Notes under the pieces: model-generated
Seen by the model: the letters and a program-made list of their open reading frames with translations, nothing else
What the model was told of the DNA's origin: nothing
Databases searched by the model: none
In this document: positions 25,401 through 35,939 of the stretch, piece by piece
Layout: each line of letters opens with the position of its first letter
Numbering within the stretch: position 1 is the first letter of the stretch
Translations under genes and position numbers: made by a program
Origin: Escarpia spicata
Lineage: Eukaryota > Annelida > Polychaeta > Sabellida > Siboglinidae
Length of the DNA stretch: 64,000 nt
Reading direction: 5' to 3'
Assembly (NCBI GenBank): GCA_963995525.1
Contig: OZ023206.1
Span: 20,649,999-20,713,998 of the forward strand

Positions 25401-28400
25401 TTATTATCTTTACAGGGCAACTTCCCATTGAGCCGAGAAACTGCTGCACTACGACATTGGTTTGGCCAGTGCAGTTTCGGCAACGTGCGAAAAGATGACG
25501 AAGTGAAGACTCTGCCACCAAGAAGTACCTCTCCCTGGAAGGGCAGCAATCTTTCCTCAAGGGAGTCTTGTTTGTAACACCCTCCTCTGTGTCAGTGTAC
25601 TGGTCGACATGGTCATCGCTGTCACTGTTGCTGCTGTCACGACTAGTCGACTCATTGTCAGAGCAAACATACTCTGGATCTGCAGCAGATGTCACTTCCT
25701 CCCCGTTTTAGTCACTCGAGTCACTAATCGGACCAGTCAACAAACTGCACTGCACACTCGTTGACCTCACTGCTGATGTCACCTGCACAGCAACCTGCTC
25801 TGATGCACAGACTGCTTGCACTCTTCTCGTGCGAGTTGATGGCCTGATGTCAACCTGAAAGCATTTGCTGCTCCTTTTTGGAGTGGATGCTGTGACTGAC
25901 TCAGGTGTGGAATCCTCTGTATCACAGGAATCCGTACGAGAGCTGTCATATTCAGTTGCTGTATCTTCAGATGACCCATTCTTGGTCGACGGTGGACTAT
26001 CTCGAGCTGCTGTCAGAATGTCAGCAAATAACTGAAATAACAAATGACCCTTATAGAATTTGCAAACAAATTAATTGTAGGTTTCTGACAAAAGCAAACA
26101 AAATCCTGTCTTTTACCATCTTGTCAGAAAGGAGTACATCCATTTGTCTAGTCATTTGCCCAGCTTCCAAGTGTGAACAGACTGCCTAGCTGTGAAAAAT
26201 ACAAATTAATAAATTTATTTCAAGTTGCAAGGTATGTATTGTTTATTCTATGATAAAAACATCATAAATAATTGATATTACGCTTACAGAATCTACACAG
26301 AGACATAGTTACTTTTGTTATGTTACACTTTTATGCAAACAATTACCTGGAAAATGTGACAATATATTACTTGTGAACATTTTATTTTTGGTTATAACTA
26401 ATCATCTATTAAATATACAATAGATAGGTTTGCAACTTGCATTGCATTTATTGTTATTGTTTCACAACAAATGACCATTTTCACACTTGGTAGCTGGGCA
26501 ACAACCCACATCCAAATGTGAACATATTTATTATTTGATAAATTTACTTGATTTTTTTAATAACATTAAGTTAAAAATCAAATAAATTCATTAATGACAT
26601 TTTGTAACATCATTAGTAGAATCCTTATCCATTGATATAGTTACTATCATAACAATATGTGACTATCATAACAATATGTGACTGCAGACATGAACAATCC
26701 TGCAATACTCAATTTTATAGTCACAATAGGAAGCCTGCTCCAGGAGTGGTGTAATAATAATAATACCTATTAGTAACAATAAGTTGAACAAAGCACAATA
26801 TAATAACAGAAACAATGTAATAGTAACTGGCATATAATATATATACATGTTTATTAATATATGTCCCATCAAAATATAAATTTAATTATGCTTTCTGTAT
26901 CCTATTGAACTAGTTTATCCAGGTTTTATGATTGCCAACATCCATCCCATGAATAATGTGGGAGCCGAATAATGGTCCTTGGTACATTTCTGAGCTTCTG
27001 TTTAAAAAAACATCATGACTTGTGCCAGTAATTAGCAATGCACCAAGCAGTAAGGTGTAATTACACTGATTGCAATCTATTAAATTGCAGTGACATTTCT
27101 TTTGTCTTCCATTCATTCATGTTATACAGACATAAAATGAAAAATATGTTCTATCCGTAAACGTTGTTAGTAGATAATACAAGATACAATAGTTATATTT
27201 TTGTTCTAAATATTTATCTCGGTACATACTGTAGTTCCAATTCAAAATGTAATGATAATACCTTCAAATGTAATAGTATATATTGCATGATGTACATTGT
27301 CTTCGATATTCAACTGTAATAAAATGGAAACTAGGCAATAGCAATATATGACACTGTAATGTAATTCACCTGTGCACTGGAGGTATGAAAATACAAATCA
27401 ATAAATTACTATTGAAATATTAAAAATTCTATAGTAACAAATGTAACAGTACTTGTGTGTTACAATAGTGTGTGTTATGAAAGCTGCTCTTTACTGTAAG
27501 AATTCTATAGTAACAAATGTAACAGTACTTGTGTGTTACAGTAGTGTGTGTTATGTAACAGTACTTGTGTGTTACAATAGTGTGTGTTATGAAAGCTGCA
27601 TCTACTGTAAGAATTCTATAGTAACAAATGTAACAGTACTTGTGTGTTACAATAGTGTGTGTTATGAAAGCTGCATCTACTGTAAGAATTATATTTATTG
27701 AAAACATTACTTTTGAAAACTTAAACATAATAGATTATTAACTCGATGAATACATACTGTAATCTACAGGGTGTTCAATGTGGTAACCATTCAATATTAA
27801 TAATAATTAATCACATCTACCTGCAAGGTTTACCAATTGCAATGGTGATCAGGGTGATATTAGGCATGGGTTAATTGCATGGGTTAATTATAGTAATAAT
27901 AAGTATCCGACATGTCACATCCATGTTACCCAGTTCCTGCCATTTCCACCTAGCATGCTTTAATTACCAGTAGATCAGGTTCAGATAACTATTTTAACTG
28001 GAGGGAGAATGCAGTGGGCCAGCTGGAGGTGGCTGGTGTATTTGTTATTCATAGCAGGAAAGACCTACAAAGTGCAATGTCAACTGGTAATTAATTAGAT
28101 TTGATCTTTGATCCTCAGTCAAGTGGAGGAGTCACAACAAAGGAGTCCAATTAGCTGGATTAGCAGACAGGTGCCAAACACTGTAATAAACTGTTTCTAC
28201 AGAGAATACTGATGGGGGATAATTCTTCAGCAAGTCATTGATGACATAAGACTTTAGTGAGTCATGTGTCAGAGGAGGAGATTGCCAGCAACTGGTTCCA
28301 ACTATGAGAGTGAGACAGACCACTTCCTAATTTTAAAATTTTTGTTTTAAATATATAACTTATGCATGGTACTTTATGTGTACATATATTTGATGTTGAT

Positions 28401-31400
28401 CAAAATGCATGGCACTTTCATAAAGTCCAAGTAATGTCATTTAAAAAACAACAAATGTTATGTATGAAAAATAATAATTAATTTATGCAAATTCAACGTT
28501 AAATACATTTGAAAATATAATTATTCTTCCATCTGCAAATTCACATTGCAATGTTCTGTATCCAAGTATTGCTTCTTACGGTTTAAAAAACATTATAACA
28601 GACTAACCTGACTCGGCAACGAGTATAATTAAAATAATTATTTCTTATTTGCATGTAAAACTAAATAGATTAATTAAATGCCTTACATTCCTGTAACCAT
28701 GATAATGATAAAAACAGTCACCTGAATCGATTTGATTACACTATCAAATTTTCCACAAAACTGAGTATATGTAGATTTATTATAGTAGTATCGTGCATAA
28801 CTACAATATTTAGAATATCAGATACTTAGGAAGAGTTCCGTGATATGATTGGAACCAATGGGATACAATGACAATAAGTTGAATAACTTATTTTGACACT
28901 TGACACACACGAGACCGTCCAGTCCAGGCATTATACTAGACCTACAGAATAATAATAGTAGATATAACATGTAAGAATTACCTTGATTCGTTGCCGCTTT
29001 CGGTAAGCAGACCTCGTAAATTCACCACTCGTCGAAGGAACCTGGTACCCCAAAGAAGCCATGGGTGTAGTTGCTGAGCCGGCTGTAGTCACAGCGGCAG
29101 CGGAGCCTGCGGCACTGGAACAACGCTTGCGAGACCCGCTTGCCTTCGACTCGGGCAAAGCGGCCGTCGATCCTGCCCGTGCCGACGCCTGTCTTCTGCG
29201 GATTGACGGCATCAAGGCAGCTTCTACTGCCGGGAATATTGTTGGGACTGCATCGCTTTTCAACGATATTCGAGCACCAGGATATCCAAGGGTTGCCAAC
29301 ATCTCCGGATCGCGATCGAAACGGCTTTTCTCAAAATGAGCGGAGCAAAGCCGGCTGTGTTTCGTCGGCTTGAAATTAGCTCGCTTGATTTTGGCGATCC
29401 ATTTCTTCAATAAAACTGGATCCATAGGGAACCGAAAAAAATTGTGTGTTGCTCTATGTTTAGAAGAGTTTGCATTACAACCGAATGCCGCACAATGAAC
29501 CATGATGATATTCGCATTACACAGCCACCTCTGCTGTCATATTGCTGAGAATGAATGTAAACAAGCGGTCGCTGTATCGGCAGAGTCAACTCTGACGTCA
29601 CATCTCGGCATCCCGAAAAGCGCGCCAAAAATATGCATATTCGAAAATGTCCGGATGTACAGCATAAAATGTGGAATTTCTAATTCTTCGATTTTGGGGG
29701 ATTTTTTTGGCTTGGTGGACATGGAAATATATAGCAGGATCTAATTTAATATGAATTCAAGCAATAGATGTTTTTATTCCCTTTAATGCCAACATGAAAA
29801 AGGAACATTGGAACAAACATTTTCTCTGTTGCTGTTCCGATTCTTGGAATTTACTCTTTGTTTAGATCCGATTCTTGGAATTTACTCGATCTTTGTTTAG
29901 ATCAGTTAAAAATATATCACAATTCTGCCATCATTCAAAAAACTTACCTTTACCATAGCTCCCTGGCGTATCCATCCATCTGTTGACGACTTTAATATTA
30001 CTTATCGGTTTTGAGATAGACCAATTCTTTTGTCTTGATGCGCCTCTGAGCTTGGTTTCCAAGGATTTAGGTGCAATAGACTTTACCTTGTTATTACTAT
30101 AGTTAGGAAGAATGCCATATTCATTTGGGCAACACATATCTTTAGAGATGAGACAACATCTTTCAAGATGAGTTTATTTTGACTATCAGATGAAATTCAG
30201 TTTACACATAACATGGATAATACTTATGTACATGTATTTATAAATCTATTATTGCATGGAATAACAATATAATTATGCCAACAGTGTATAAACACAAACC
30301 TATTGGTGTTTGGTGAAATGATCTAGCTCCTGATGTAGTATACTTATTAATGCGTAATATTTCAGAACGGAAGTGCACCAGAGAAGAAAGACAGTAACAC
30401 AGACAGCACCAACAAAAACGCAGAATCGGTCTCGGAAAAAGAAACAGTCAACGGCGCTGCCGAGAAAAGCAACGCGAAATTGAGCAAGCGGGAACGGAAA
30501 GAAGAAAGGAGGAGACTGGCAAAGAAGGGAGAAAAGAAAGACAAGGAGACTGAGAGTGAGAATGGACACGAGAGCAAGAAGAGTAAGAAGATGAAGAAGA
30601 AGAGAAAACATGATGATGGTGATGAGGATGAGGAGGGAAAAGAGAATGGTCAGGATGATACAGACGGACACAAGTCAAAGGAAAGTCACACAGAGGAAGA
30701 GCCGCAGAACAAGAAGCAGCGAACCGAAGACGTGACAGGTGAGACACTGAAATATGTTCCCTTCTCAATTCAGTAGTTTTGTTCATCAAGTTACTGGCTC
30801 ATTTCTTGAGGAAATCTAACCTATCTAGTATCAACTATGCTGGCACTTACTGAGCTGGGATCTCATTCTCTAAACTCAGAATACCTAATCAACTTGATGA
30901 TTGTAGGTATTTAAGGTGGCTGGGGTGGGTATCATGTCAGTTGATTTCTTTATTTTTTTCTTCATAGAACATTAGTAGGTGTCAGTGTGAACATGTGTAC
31001 TATTAAAAAAACCAAGGCACTAGTGCCATATGTCACCAATCCGTCCTTTAAAAACTAGTATTTTTAGTGTGTCTGTGGAAAGTTCCTTTTCAGGTTCTTG
31101 GAAACTGACGATGTTTCCATAGTGATGATCATGTGTGCGTCAGCCCAGTTTAAACATAAATTTGTCTACCATGAATGCAGATCATATAGTCTGGTTATTC
31201 TCATGCCAATATGCTGTTGTATTATAATTACCTAAATGCATCACACTGTCAAACCACCAAATACTGGCGGTAGTTGTGTTTATTCTCCGATAATGCCCGA
31301 CCTCCACCACCAGTTGCAATGACACGTGACTGACCCCAGCAGGTGTCAATCAATCTTGTCTACCACAACAAGTTCAACACGTGGCCCTTCGTAACACTAT

Positions 31401-34400
31401 CATTAGGCAACTTGGTGGGGAAACCTTAGGGGGAAATCTCAGTAATAGAAGTGTCTGTCAAATCGTGTTGAAATAAATCACATGCTGGTGAAAAAGTCAC
31501 ATGTGTTATCAACAACAACCAGGAAGTATTACTTAATGTAACTTTTTATAAAAACTACAATACTTACAAAGCCATAACTTGGCATATGAACTCGACTTGT
31601 GTTTACCCAAAATTGCACTGGATGGTTTTATGTTTGGTGAAGGGGTCGTGCCAAAAAATGCAGTACGGATTTTTGCTGTCTTTCAACATTGTAGCAAAAT
31701 GTTTATGAAGCTGTATCAAACTTAGTATGCATTTGTTTACAAAATAAACCGTACAAATGTCAATAACATATTTGCACTTACAACTATACACATTTTTTTT
31801 GGGAGTATCTCAAAGTTAAATAAAATGCCATTTTAAGGTGATTTTTGACATATGTTTTAATTGTCTTTAAACACATTTAAATATCACTGAACCACATAAA
31901 AAATCAATTATTTTTGGTCTGGAGTATTGTTTAATGTGTTAGGCATTGTGTGAGAATTTTTTTAACTTTATCTTCAAAACATTTATTAATTTGATTTAAA
32001 TCAAAACAAGCATGTCATAGGCAATCTTACCACCTTAAAGGAAGAAGAATGGCTTGGTTTTTTGCCATTACATTTAAAATTAGTTCAGCAAAAACTAAGA
32101 CTTACCTAGTATCGGAGCCGGTATGTAACAAGGTACATTTACTTTTTAACTACTTAAATAGAAAAGTTTACTTTTCTTTACAATTTTTTGAAAGTACTTT
32201 TACTTGTAACGAAGTACAAATAATGTGTACTTTACAGAATGTAACAAAATATTAATAATTTCTGTGTTAATGTTTTTTCGATGCAAGATCCATGCCGGGA
32301 GCTGAAACTGTTTGCCACTGGCACATATTTATTTATATATATCAGTGGGAACAACACAGTAGCATTTTCTGATTGGTCAATTCACTACCATTAACCGGAA
32401 TGATCACCAGGTGGTATGCAAGTTGCAAATACTTTTTCGAGCCATTTAAACAGTGAGGTACTACACCCAACGCCGTTTTTGTTATCAATGTTCAAGATGT
32501 AGATTATAAACAGGAACAACGTTAAAATAATTATGCTTGTTGTGTGCACCAGTGTATCAGATATGTTCAATGTACAAGACCTTGACAAGACATTGCCATC
32601 TAGCGACGGCGAGCATGCACTGGTAGCGCGATATTAGTCCTATACAACTACATGTTTGCCTAAACTTGATGCATCGCCATCAGTATTATCCATTCCATCA
32701 TTCCACATCCAGTGTTATACAATATTGCATTTTAGGGCACTGTTGAGGGCCAGATACGGTTCCTGTTCGCATCAACATGTGCTGTTGTATCGCTCATTTC
32801 AATCACGGTTCGCGCTAACCCAAAAGCTAAACACTGACAACAGCACAAACTGACGCAAACCAGAGCAAGAAGTTAACTTAGAAGAAAGTTGAAGATATTT
32901 ATGTTTTTGATTTATACTTCGGCATCTAGGCTACTAGCTGATTTGTTAGAAGTTGCCTTAATTGTAGTTTCATTTTTTTCAGTATGAACTCTCAACTAAC
33001 TCAAATGTTCGCCAGCTAGTATGTGTTATTTTGTGTAACACTAGTTAAATAAAGCTCTTGTTTGGTTTACATGCTAAATGACCTTGTGGATGTTTTGTTT
33101 CACTTGCAATGGGTGGCTGTGTCGACTTTTGTATAAGTTACTTGAGAAAAGAACATTTATGTTTACTTCAAGTACATTTGTTTACTTGTACTTCAAGTAC
33201 ATTTAAAAATAAAGTACTTTTACTTGAGTAGCTTTTTTCTTAGTTGTACTTTTAATCAAGTACAAAATGAAAGTACTTCTACTGGCTCTGCCTAGTGTCC
33301 ACTATGACCTATTACAACATTTGGGTAAATGTTTTCTGTAGTTTTAGTGAACACGTCAAACGAAACTATTACTTATTTAATTCCCCATGATGAATTAATT
33401 CAAGTTATTTCGCAGTTTGTCACTGGCGCAATCGGGTGCAGTCTCACAAATTTGTGACAGATGGCAAGATGCTGCAAGTCAAGCCAACTGACTGGCACGA
33501 AATGTCAGCGACTCTATGGGCTGTCGCATGCTAACAGATACAACTAGTCTTTTCTTTTGATGATAAAAAAATAAGTACAAATTATTTTATCACACTGCAC
33601 ACCTGACGCTGTTCACACACTACACATTTAGACATAAAAGATCCGGATTCGCGGCGGGCAAATGAACTGAGGAAGCAGCCGTAACTATTATCAACTTGCT
33701 GAACATTCTTCAGGATAGTTCATTTCTATGCAAATGAGTTCTTTTAGACATATCCAATACGTGAATTTTTACCTCGTAGAGGCTTTCATCAATGTGACAC
33801 CTACTTCTTCAGTACATGTGACGTATGACGCCATCGTGCATGTGAGATAGTTTGTCATTCCCCTCGTCTCGATTGATTGGGAAGCCTATAGGACACGACA
33901 AATAAAAGAAGCCATATGGATCAGAAAGGCCAGGACACCAATCAACCGAGACGATGGGAATTACGAACTATCTCACATGTACGATGACGTCATACATCAC
34001 ATGTGCTGAAGAAGTTGGTGTGTCACATCGACGAAAGAATCTATAAAATAAAATTCACGTATTGGATATGTCTAAAAGAACTCATTTGCATAAATATTAC
34101 CAACATTTGTGAATGTTGTTGTCATCTCATACATTCTCGGTGCTGTCACATAGCCCTGTGTTGTGTTACAGAGGAGGAAGACATGGCTCCTCCTGAGGGT
34201 ACGTTTAAGTGGGAATCGGCAATAATCGGAGTCCTCAAGCGAGCGCCTGACAATGAAATTTCAGTGAAGAAACTTCGGAAAAAGGTACGCATGCAAGCTG
34301 AAGATGGCGAACACTAGATAGGCCAGAACCAAGTGGTGCAGTCTCTCTTTCCTTCCTACATGTTTAGATTTGTAGCAGAAGTAATGAAAACCATTAGAAA

Positions 34401-35685
34401 TCTTGGTAATTATTATTATTTTTTGTGAGTGCTTTGCAGGCCTGGGGTCAATTACATTGCTATGTAATATATTACTATTACTTTGTTTCCTTCCTGTTAC
34501 TATTACATGCTGAATTCTTCCTATTACTATTACATTTGAAGTTTACCCATGCCCAAAGTATACATATATGTTCCATTTTATATTGAAATACCATACTGGA
34601 ATGAAAGACAAAAGCAATAGTCAATGGCACGTAACTAGATGGATTATATTACAATCTAATTAAACCACATTGCTCTACTGCTGCTTGGTGCTTGGTGGAC
34701 AGTTAATTAGTGGCTCAAGTAGAAGTACATCAGGATGTTTTTCACACCCAGTGTAGTTTAGGCTGAATCATATGCACCATGAAGGCAGTCACTAAACCCA
34801 TAGACTTACCTGAAAAGGGTAGTTGGAAACTTGGCACTTGGCAGAACTGGCTTCAAAGCAGTGAAAGCCCAGTTTAATCCCTTCAGTCAATGCAGCAGTC
34901 TCACTGTACCAGTGTCTCCTGCTATGTAAATGCTCATAAAACTAGGATAAAACTTCTCCAGGGCCATGCTGAAATTGACAAGGGCTGAGCAACCATAAAA
35001 CCAGGAGAAACTAGTGGAATCTATAACCTATTCAAATGGAATTGTTATGTAGTTGAAATTCGGTTTAAATGTTCAATAGTAATATAAAGTAATAGGTCAA
35101 TTACTATTACATTGCTTCCTATTACTGTTACATTTAGTTTTTGCTCAACCTATTACTATTACTTCAATATTTATAATCGTTACTATTACTATCACATAGT
35201 ATTATTACTATTACCCCCGGCCTGGTGCTTTGTAGAGTTTCGGAGTTGTATTTTTGGAGAAAAGATACCATGGTACTTATTGTTAAACAGTAGCAACAGA
35301 CAGTTATAAAACGGTTAACATTATTCTTATGCCTCTCTTTCTGGTTTGTTTAAGTTATCTTACGCAGAAGGCAGTGATATTATGTACATTTTTAGGTCAG
35401 GTTTTGTGTGAGTATGTGTATACAATGTATAATGTGTTTTGCCACGTGTTTTGTAAGTATGTGTGTACAATGTGTTTAGCCATGTGTTGTGTATGTGTGT
35501 GTGTACACTGTACAATGCGTTAAATGTACAATGTGTTCTCGTAGGTCTTATGTGAGTACGCAGCCAGAGGTGGGGACAGCACGGTACATTTATCAGAAGA
35601 AAAGCTCCTCGCGAAATTCCTGAAGAAGATCAACAAGAATCCTAGACTGAAAGTACACAAAGAGAAAGTGAAGTTAAAAAAGTGA
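19434..35685 (+). CDS. LYAR: LYAR, nucleolar C2HC zinc-finger protein
   Basis: Seven coding exons: 19434-19558, 21112-21232, 22456-22566, 23470-23550, 30366-30738, 34172-34284 and 35545-35685, together 1065 nt and 354 residues (human LYAR is slightly longer). The N terminus MVVFACGSCGDPIKKNQVEK carries the two LYAR C2HC fingers (C6, C9, H21, C26; C34, C37, H49, C52) and the family motif LSCIDCGKDFW. Exons 3-4 hold the conserved FPNIPRKKAKFE / NFVKNSVRVRNAALVTQAWD segment. Exon 5 is a Lys/Glu-rich, low-complexity basic region with nucleolar-type KKSKKMKKKRK clusters. The last two exons encode the conserved C-terminal domain (FKWESAIIGVLKRAPDNEIS ... LSEEKLLAKFLKKI). LYAR acts in the nucleolus in pre-rRNA processing and cell growth. 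All introns are GT-AG except the third, which is GC-AG. Intron 4 is 6.8 kb because of an inserted Kolobok element. Confidence 0.92.
19589..20695 (+). mobile_element. Non-autonomous hAT family, copy A
   Basis: Begins CAGACCTAGGTTCAATTCAC and ends AATTGACCCCAGGCCTA, inverted to each other, with subterminal TAATAGTAATAGG repeats at both sides. The central ~400 bp (AGTTTCTCCTGG...CACCAAGCAGCAGTAGAGCA) is clearly the same as copy B at 34437-35224 in reverse orientation. No matching target duplication is preserved. No coding capacity. Confidence 0.8.
21391..22077. repeat. 54-bp minisatellite in LYAR intron 2
   Basis: About 13 units of AAGCTACTCGGTGACATGGA CCCCATCCCACAAGGGAGCA AGTGGAAGAAGAAG type, mostly exactly 54 bp, the last two shortened. 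As 54 is a multiple of three, long open frames run through on both strands (LLGDMDPIPQGSKWKKKK in the plus sense). They lack splice signals joining them to LYAR and are not counted as coding. Confidence 0.93.
22567..23469 (+). other. LYAR intron 3, GC-AG type
   Basis: The donor is TTTGAG|GCATGT and the acceptor TTGTAG|AACTTT. Joining at GC keeps the conserved KKAKFE-NFVKN reading; no nearby GT does so in frame. The 903-bp intron shows no recognisable repeat. Confidence 0.75.
24224..24411 (+). pseudogene. First exon of a P2X7-type Ballast-like protein
   Basis: An ATG at 24224 opens MASGSFPEFQVKSYDFEPLA, followed by a Ser/Asp/Glu-rich acidic segment and ending RSGNTDW, where the Trp codon is split by a good donor (ACTG|GTAAGC). 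This order (Y.FEP, acidic stretch, GNT.W then C.CG.C) is how I recall the zinc-binding intracellular Ballast domain of P2X7 and of many invertebrate transposon-associated proteins. The Cys-rich second exon was not found downstream, so the gene is partial or lost. Assignment is by pattern only. The frame is open upstream to 24147, without added motifs. Confidence 0.45.
24412..25413. other. Kolobok interior without coding sequence
   Basis: About 1 kb where the rest of the Ballast-like gene and the catalytic part of the THAP transposase would be expected. I see neither. A 51-bp unit is tandemly duplicated at 25070-25120 and 25121-25171 (TTACAAATCCATCAAGCAAG...). Confidence 0.5.
26690..27375 (+). 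mobile_element. Non-autonomous hAT family, copy C (diverged)
   Basis: Shares with copies A and B the motifs CACCAAGCAGTA.., TCTTTTGTCTTCCATTC and the subterminal TAATAGTAA repeats, ending AATGTAATTCACCTG. Boundaries are approximate. It is nested inside the Kolobok element. Confidence 0.6.
27425..27700. repeat. ~67-bp tandem repeat
   Basis: Three full units and one shortened unit of GTAAGAATTCTATAGTAACA.. ..AAATGTAACAGTACTTGTGT.. ..GTTATGAAAGCTGC. Short open frames on both strands follow the period and are not genes. Confidence 0.9.
29787..30365. other. Remainder of LYAR intron 4
   Basis: Unremarkable intronic sequence; a ~30-bp direct repeat (CCGATTCTTGGAATTTACTC twice, 29838 and 29868) is present. 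Confidence 0.5.
30915..32034. mobile_element. TTAA-flanked MITE-like element (1.12 kb)
   Basis: Flanked by TTAA at 30911-30914 and 32035-32038, with short inverted termini GGTGG...CCACC and weaker inner similarity. No coding frame. TTAA could mean Kolobok- or piggyBac-mobilised; the ends differ from the 5.8-kb Kolobok element, so it is a separate family. It sits in LYAR intron 5. Confidence 0.55.
32113..33290. mobile_element. Tol2-like non-autonomous hAT element (1.18 kb)
   Basis: Ends CGGAGCCGGTA and TACTGGCTCTG are inverted repeats, flanked by CCTAGTAT and CCTAGTGT, an 8-bp duplication with one mismatch. The subterminal regions are full of AAGTACTTTTACTT and GTAC repeats, as in Tol2-type hAT elements. 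No transposase recognised inside. Confidence 0.75.
33727..34100. mobile_element. Head-to-head Penelope-like 3' ends
   Basis: Two copies of the same ~170-bp end face each other: 33727-33880 on the minus strand and 33906-34100 on the plus strand. The plus copy encodes IKEAIWIRKARTPINRDDGN then YELSHMYDD and a stop; the minus copy encodes PINRDEGN..KLSHM then a stop. This EA..IR....NRD.G..LS motif is the C-terminal GIY-YIG endonuclease region of Penelope-like retroelements. Only the extreme 3' parts remain. Confidence 0.7.
34437..35224 (-). mobile_element. Non-autonomous hAT family, copy B
   Basis: Starts CAGGCCTGGGGTCAATTACA and ends TTACCCCCGGCCTG. Exact 8-bp target duplications GTGCTTTG flank it (34429-34436 and 35225-35232), fixing it as hAT. 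Interior matches copy A at 19589-20695 in the opposite direction; the subterminal zones are CTATTACTATTAC repeats. It lies in the last LYAR intron. Confidence 0.9.
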
Positions 35686-35928
35686 AAGTAGTTAAAAACA
35701 AGACAAACAAAAGTGACCAAGACAAAAACACAGAACAATTTAAATATAGTTTATACATGTTGATCAGTTGTGCATTTGGGTGAGCAGTTACCCCACTTTA
35801 GCATAAGAATTTCTGTGTGAATATCTGTTGTGCCACTAGATGGTAGACATGTAGGGGACAAATTTTACCCCTCCTTTCAGACACCTGTGCGTGTAACAGG
35901 TTTTAATATTGCCAGTAACACTACTGTA

Positions 35929-35934
35929 AATAAA
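35929..35934 (+). promoter_or_regulatory. Candidate LYAR poly(A) signal
   Basis: AATAAA about 244 bases after the LYAR stop codon, on the coding strand. Confidence 0.55.
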
Positions 35935-35939
35935 ATGTA

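Larger units (their letters stand above)
25414..29503 (-). pseudogene. THAP-domain Kolobok transposase, truncated
   Basis: Exon 1 (29503 down to 28982, 174 codons) encodes an N-terminal THAP zinc finger: MVHCAAFGCNA with C4 and C9, the paired Cys-His in RLCSAHF, the conserved Trp in KKWIAKI and a terminal AVPTIF box. It is followed by a Ser/Ala-rich linker. The donor AAG|GTAATT joins in phase 0 to exon 2 (26031 down to 25414) through acceptor TTTCAG. Exon 2 has a Ser/Thr/Asp-rich segment, an in-frame TAA at 25710-25708, then a Cys-pair region (LRHLFARCRNCTGQTN) typical of this transposase family. A donor CCT|GTAAAG ends it and no downstream catalytic exon is seen. So the DDE core is missing and there is a nonsense codon: non-functional. 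A CRE-like TGACGTCA lies just upstream at about 29593-29600. Confidence 0.75.
23949..29786. mobile_element. Kolobok-type transposon (5.83 kb)
   Basis: Bounded by TTAA on both sides (23949-23952 and 29783-29786) with perfect 14-bp terminal inverted repeats, AGGGAATAAAAACA and its complement TGTTTTTATTCCCT. TTAA target duplications together with a THAP-domain transposase point to the Kolobok superfamily; piggyBac also uses TTAA but lacks THAP. It carries a minus-strand THAP transposase remnant near the right end and a plus-strand Ballast-like exon near the left end, pointing inward. A 51-bp tandem pair, a 67-bp repeat array and a hAT copy are nested within. It lies inside LYAR intron 4. Confidence 0.85.

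Noticed and set aside
29061..29373. Plus-strand frames of 77-92 codons
   Set aside because: Antisense to the THAP exon of the Kolobok transposase.
23949..29786. piggyBac element
   Set aside because: TTAA is shared, but the THAP-domain transposase fits Kolobok and no piggyBac DDBD motif is seen.
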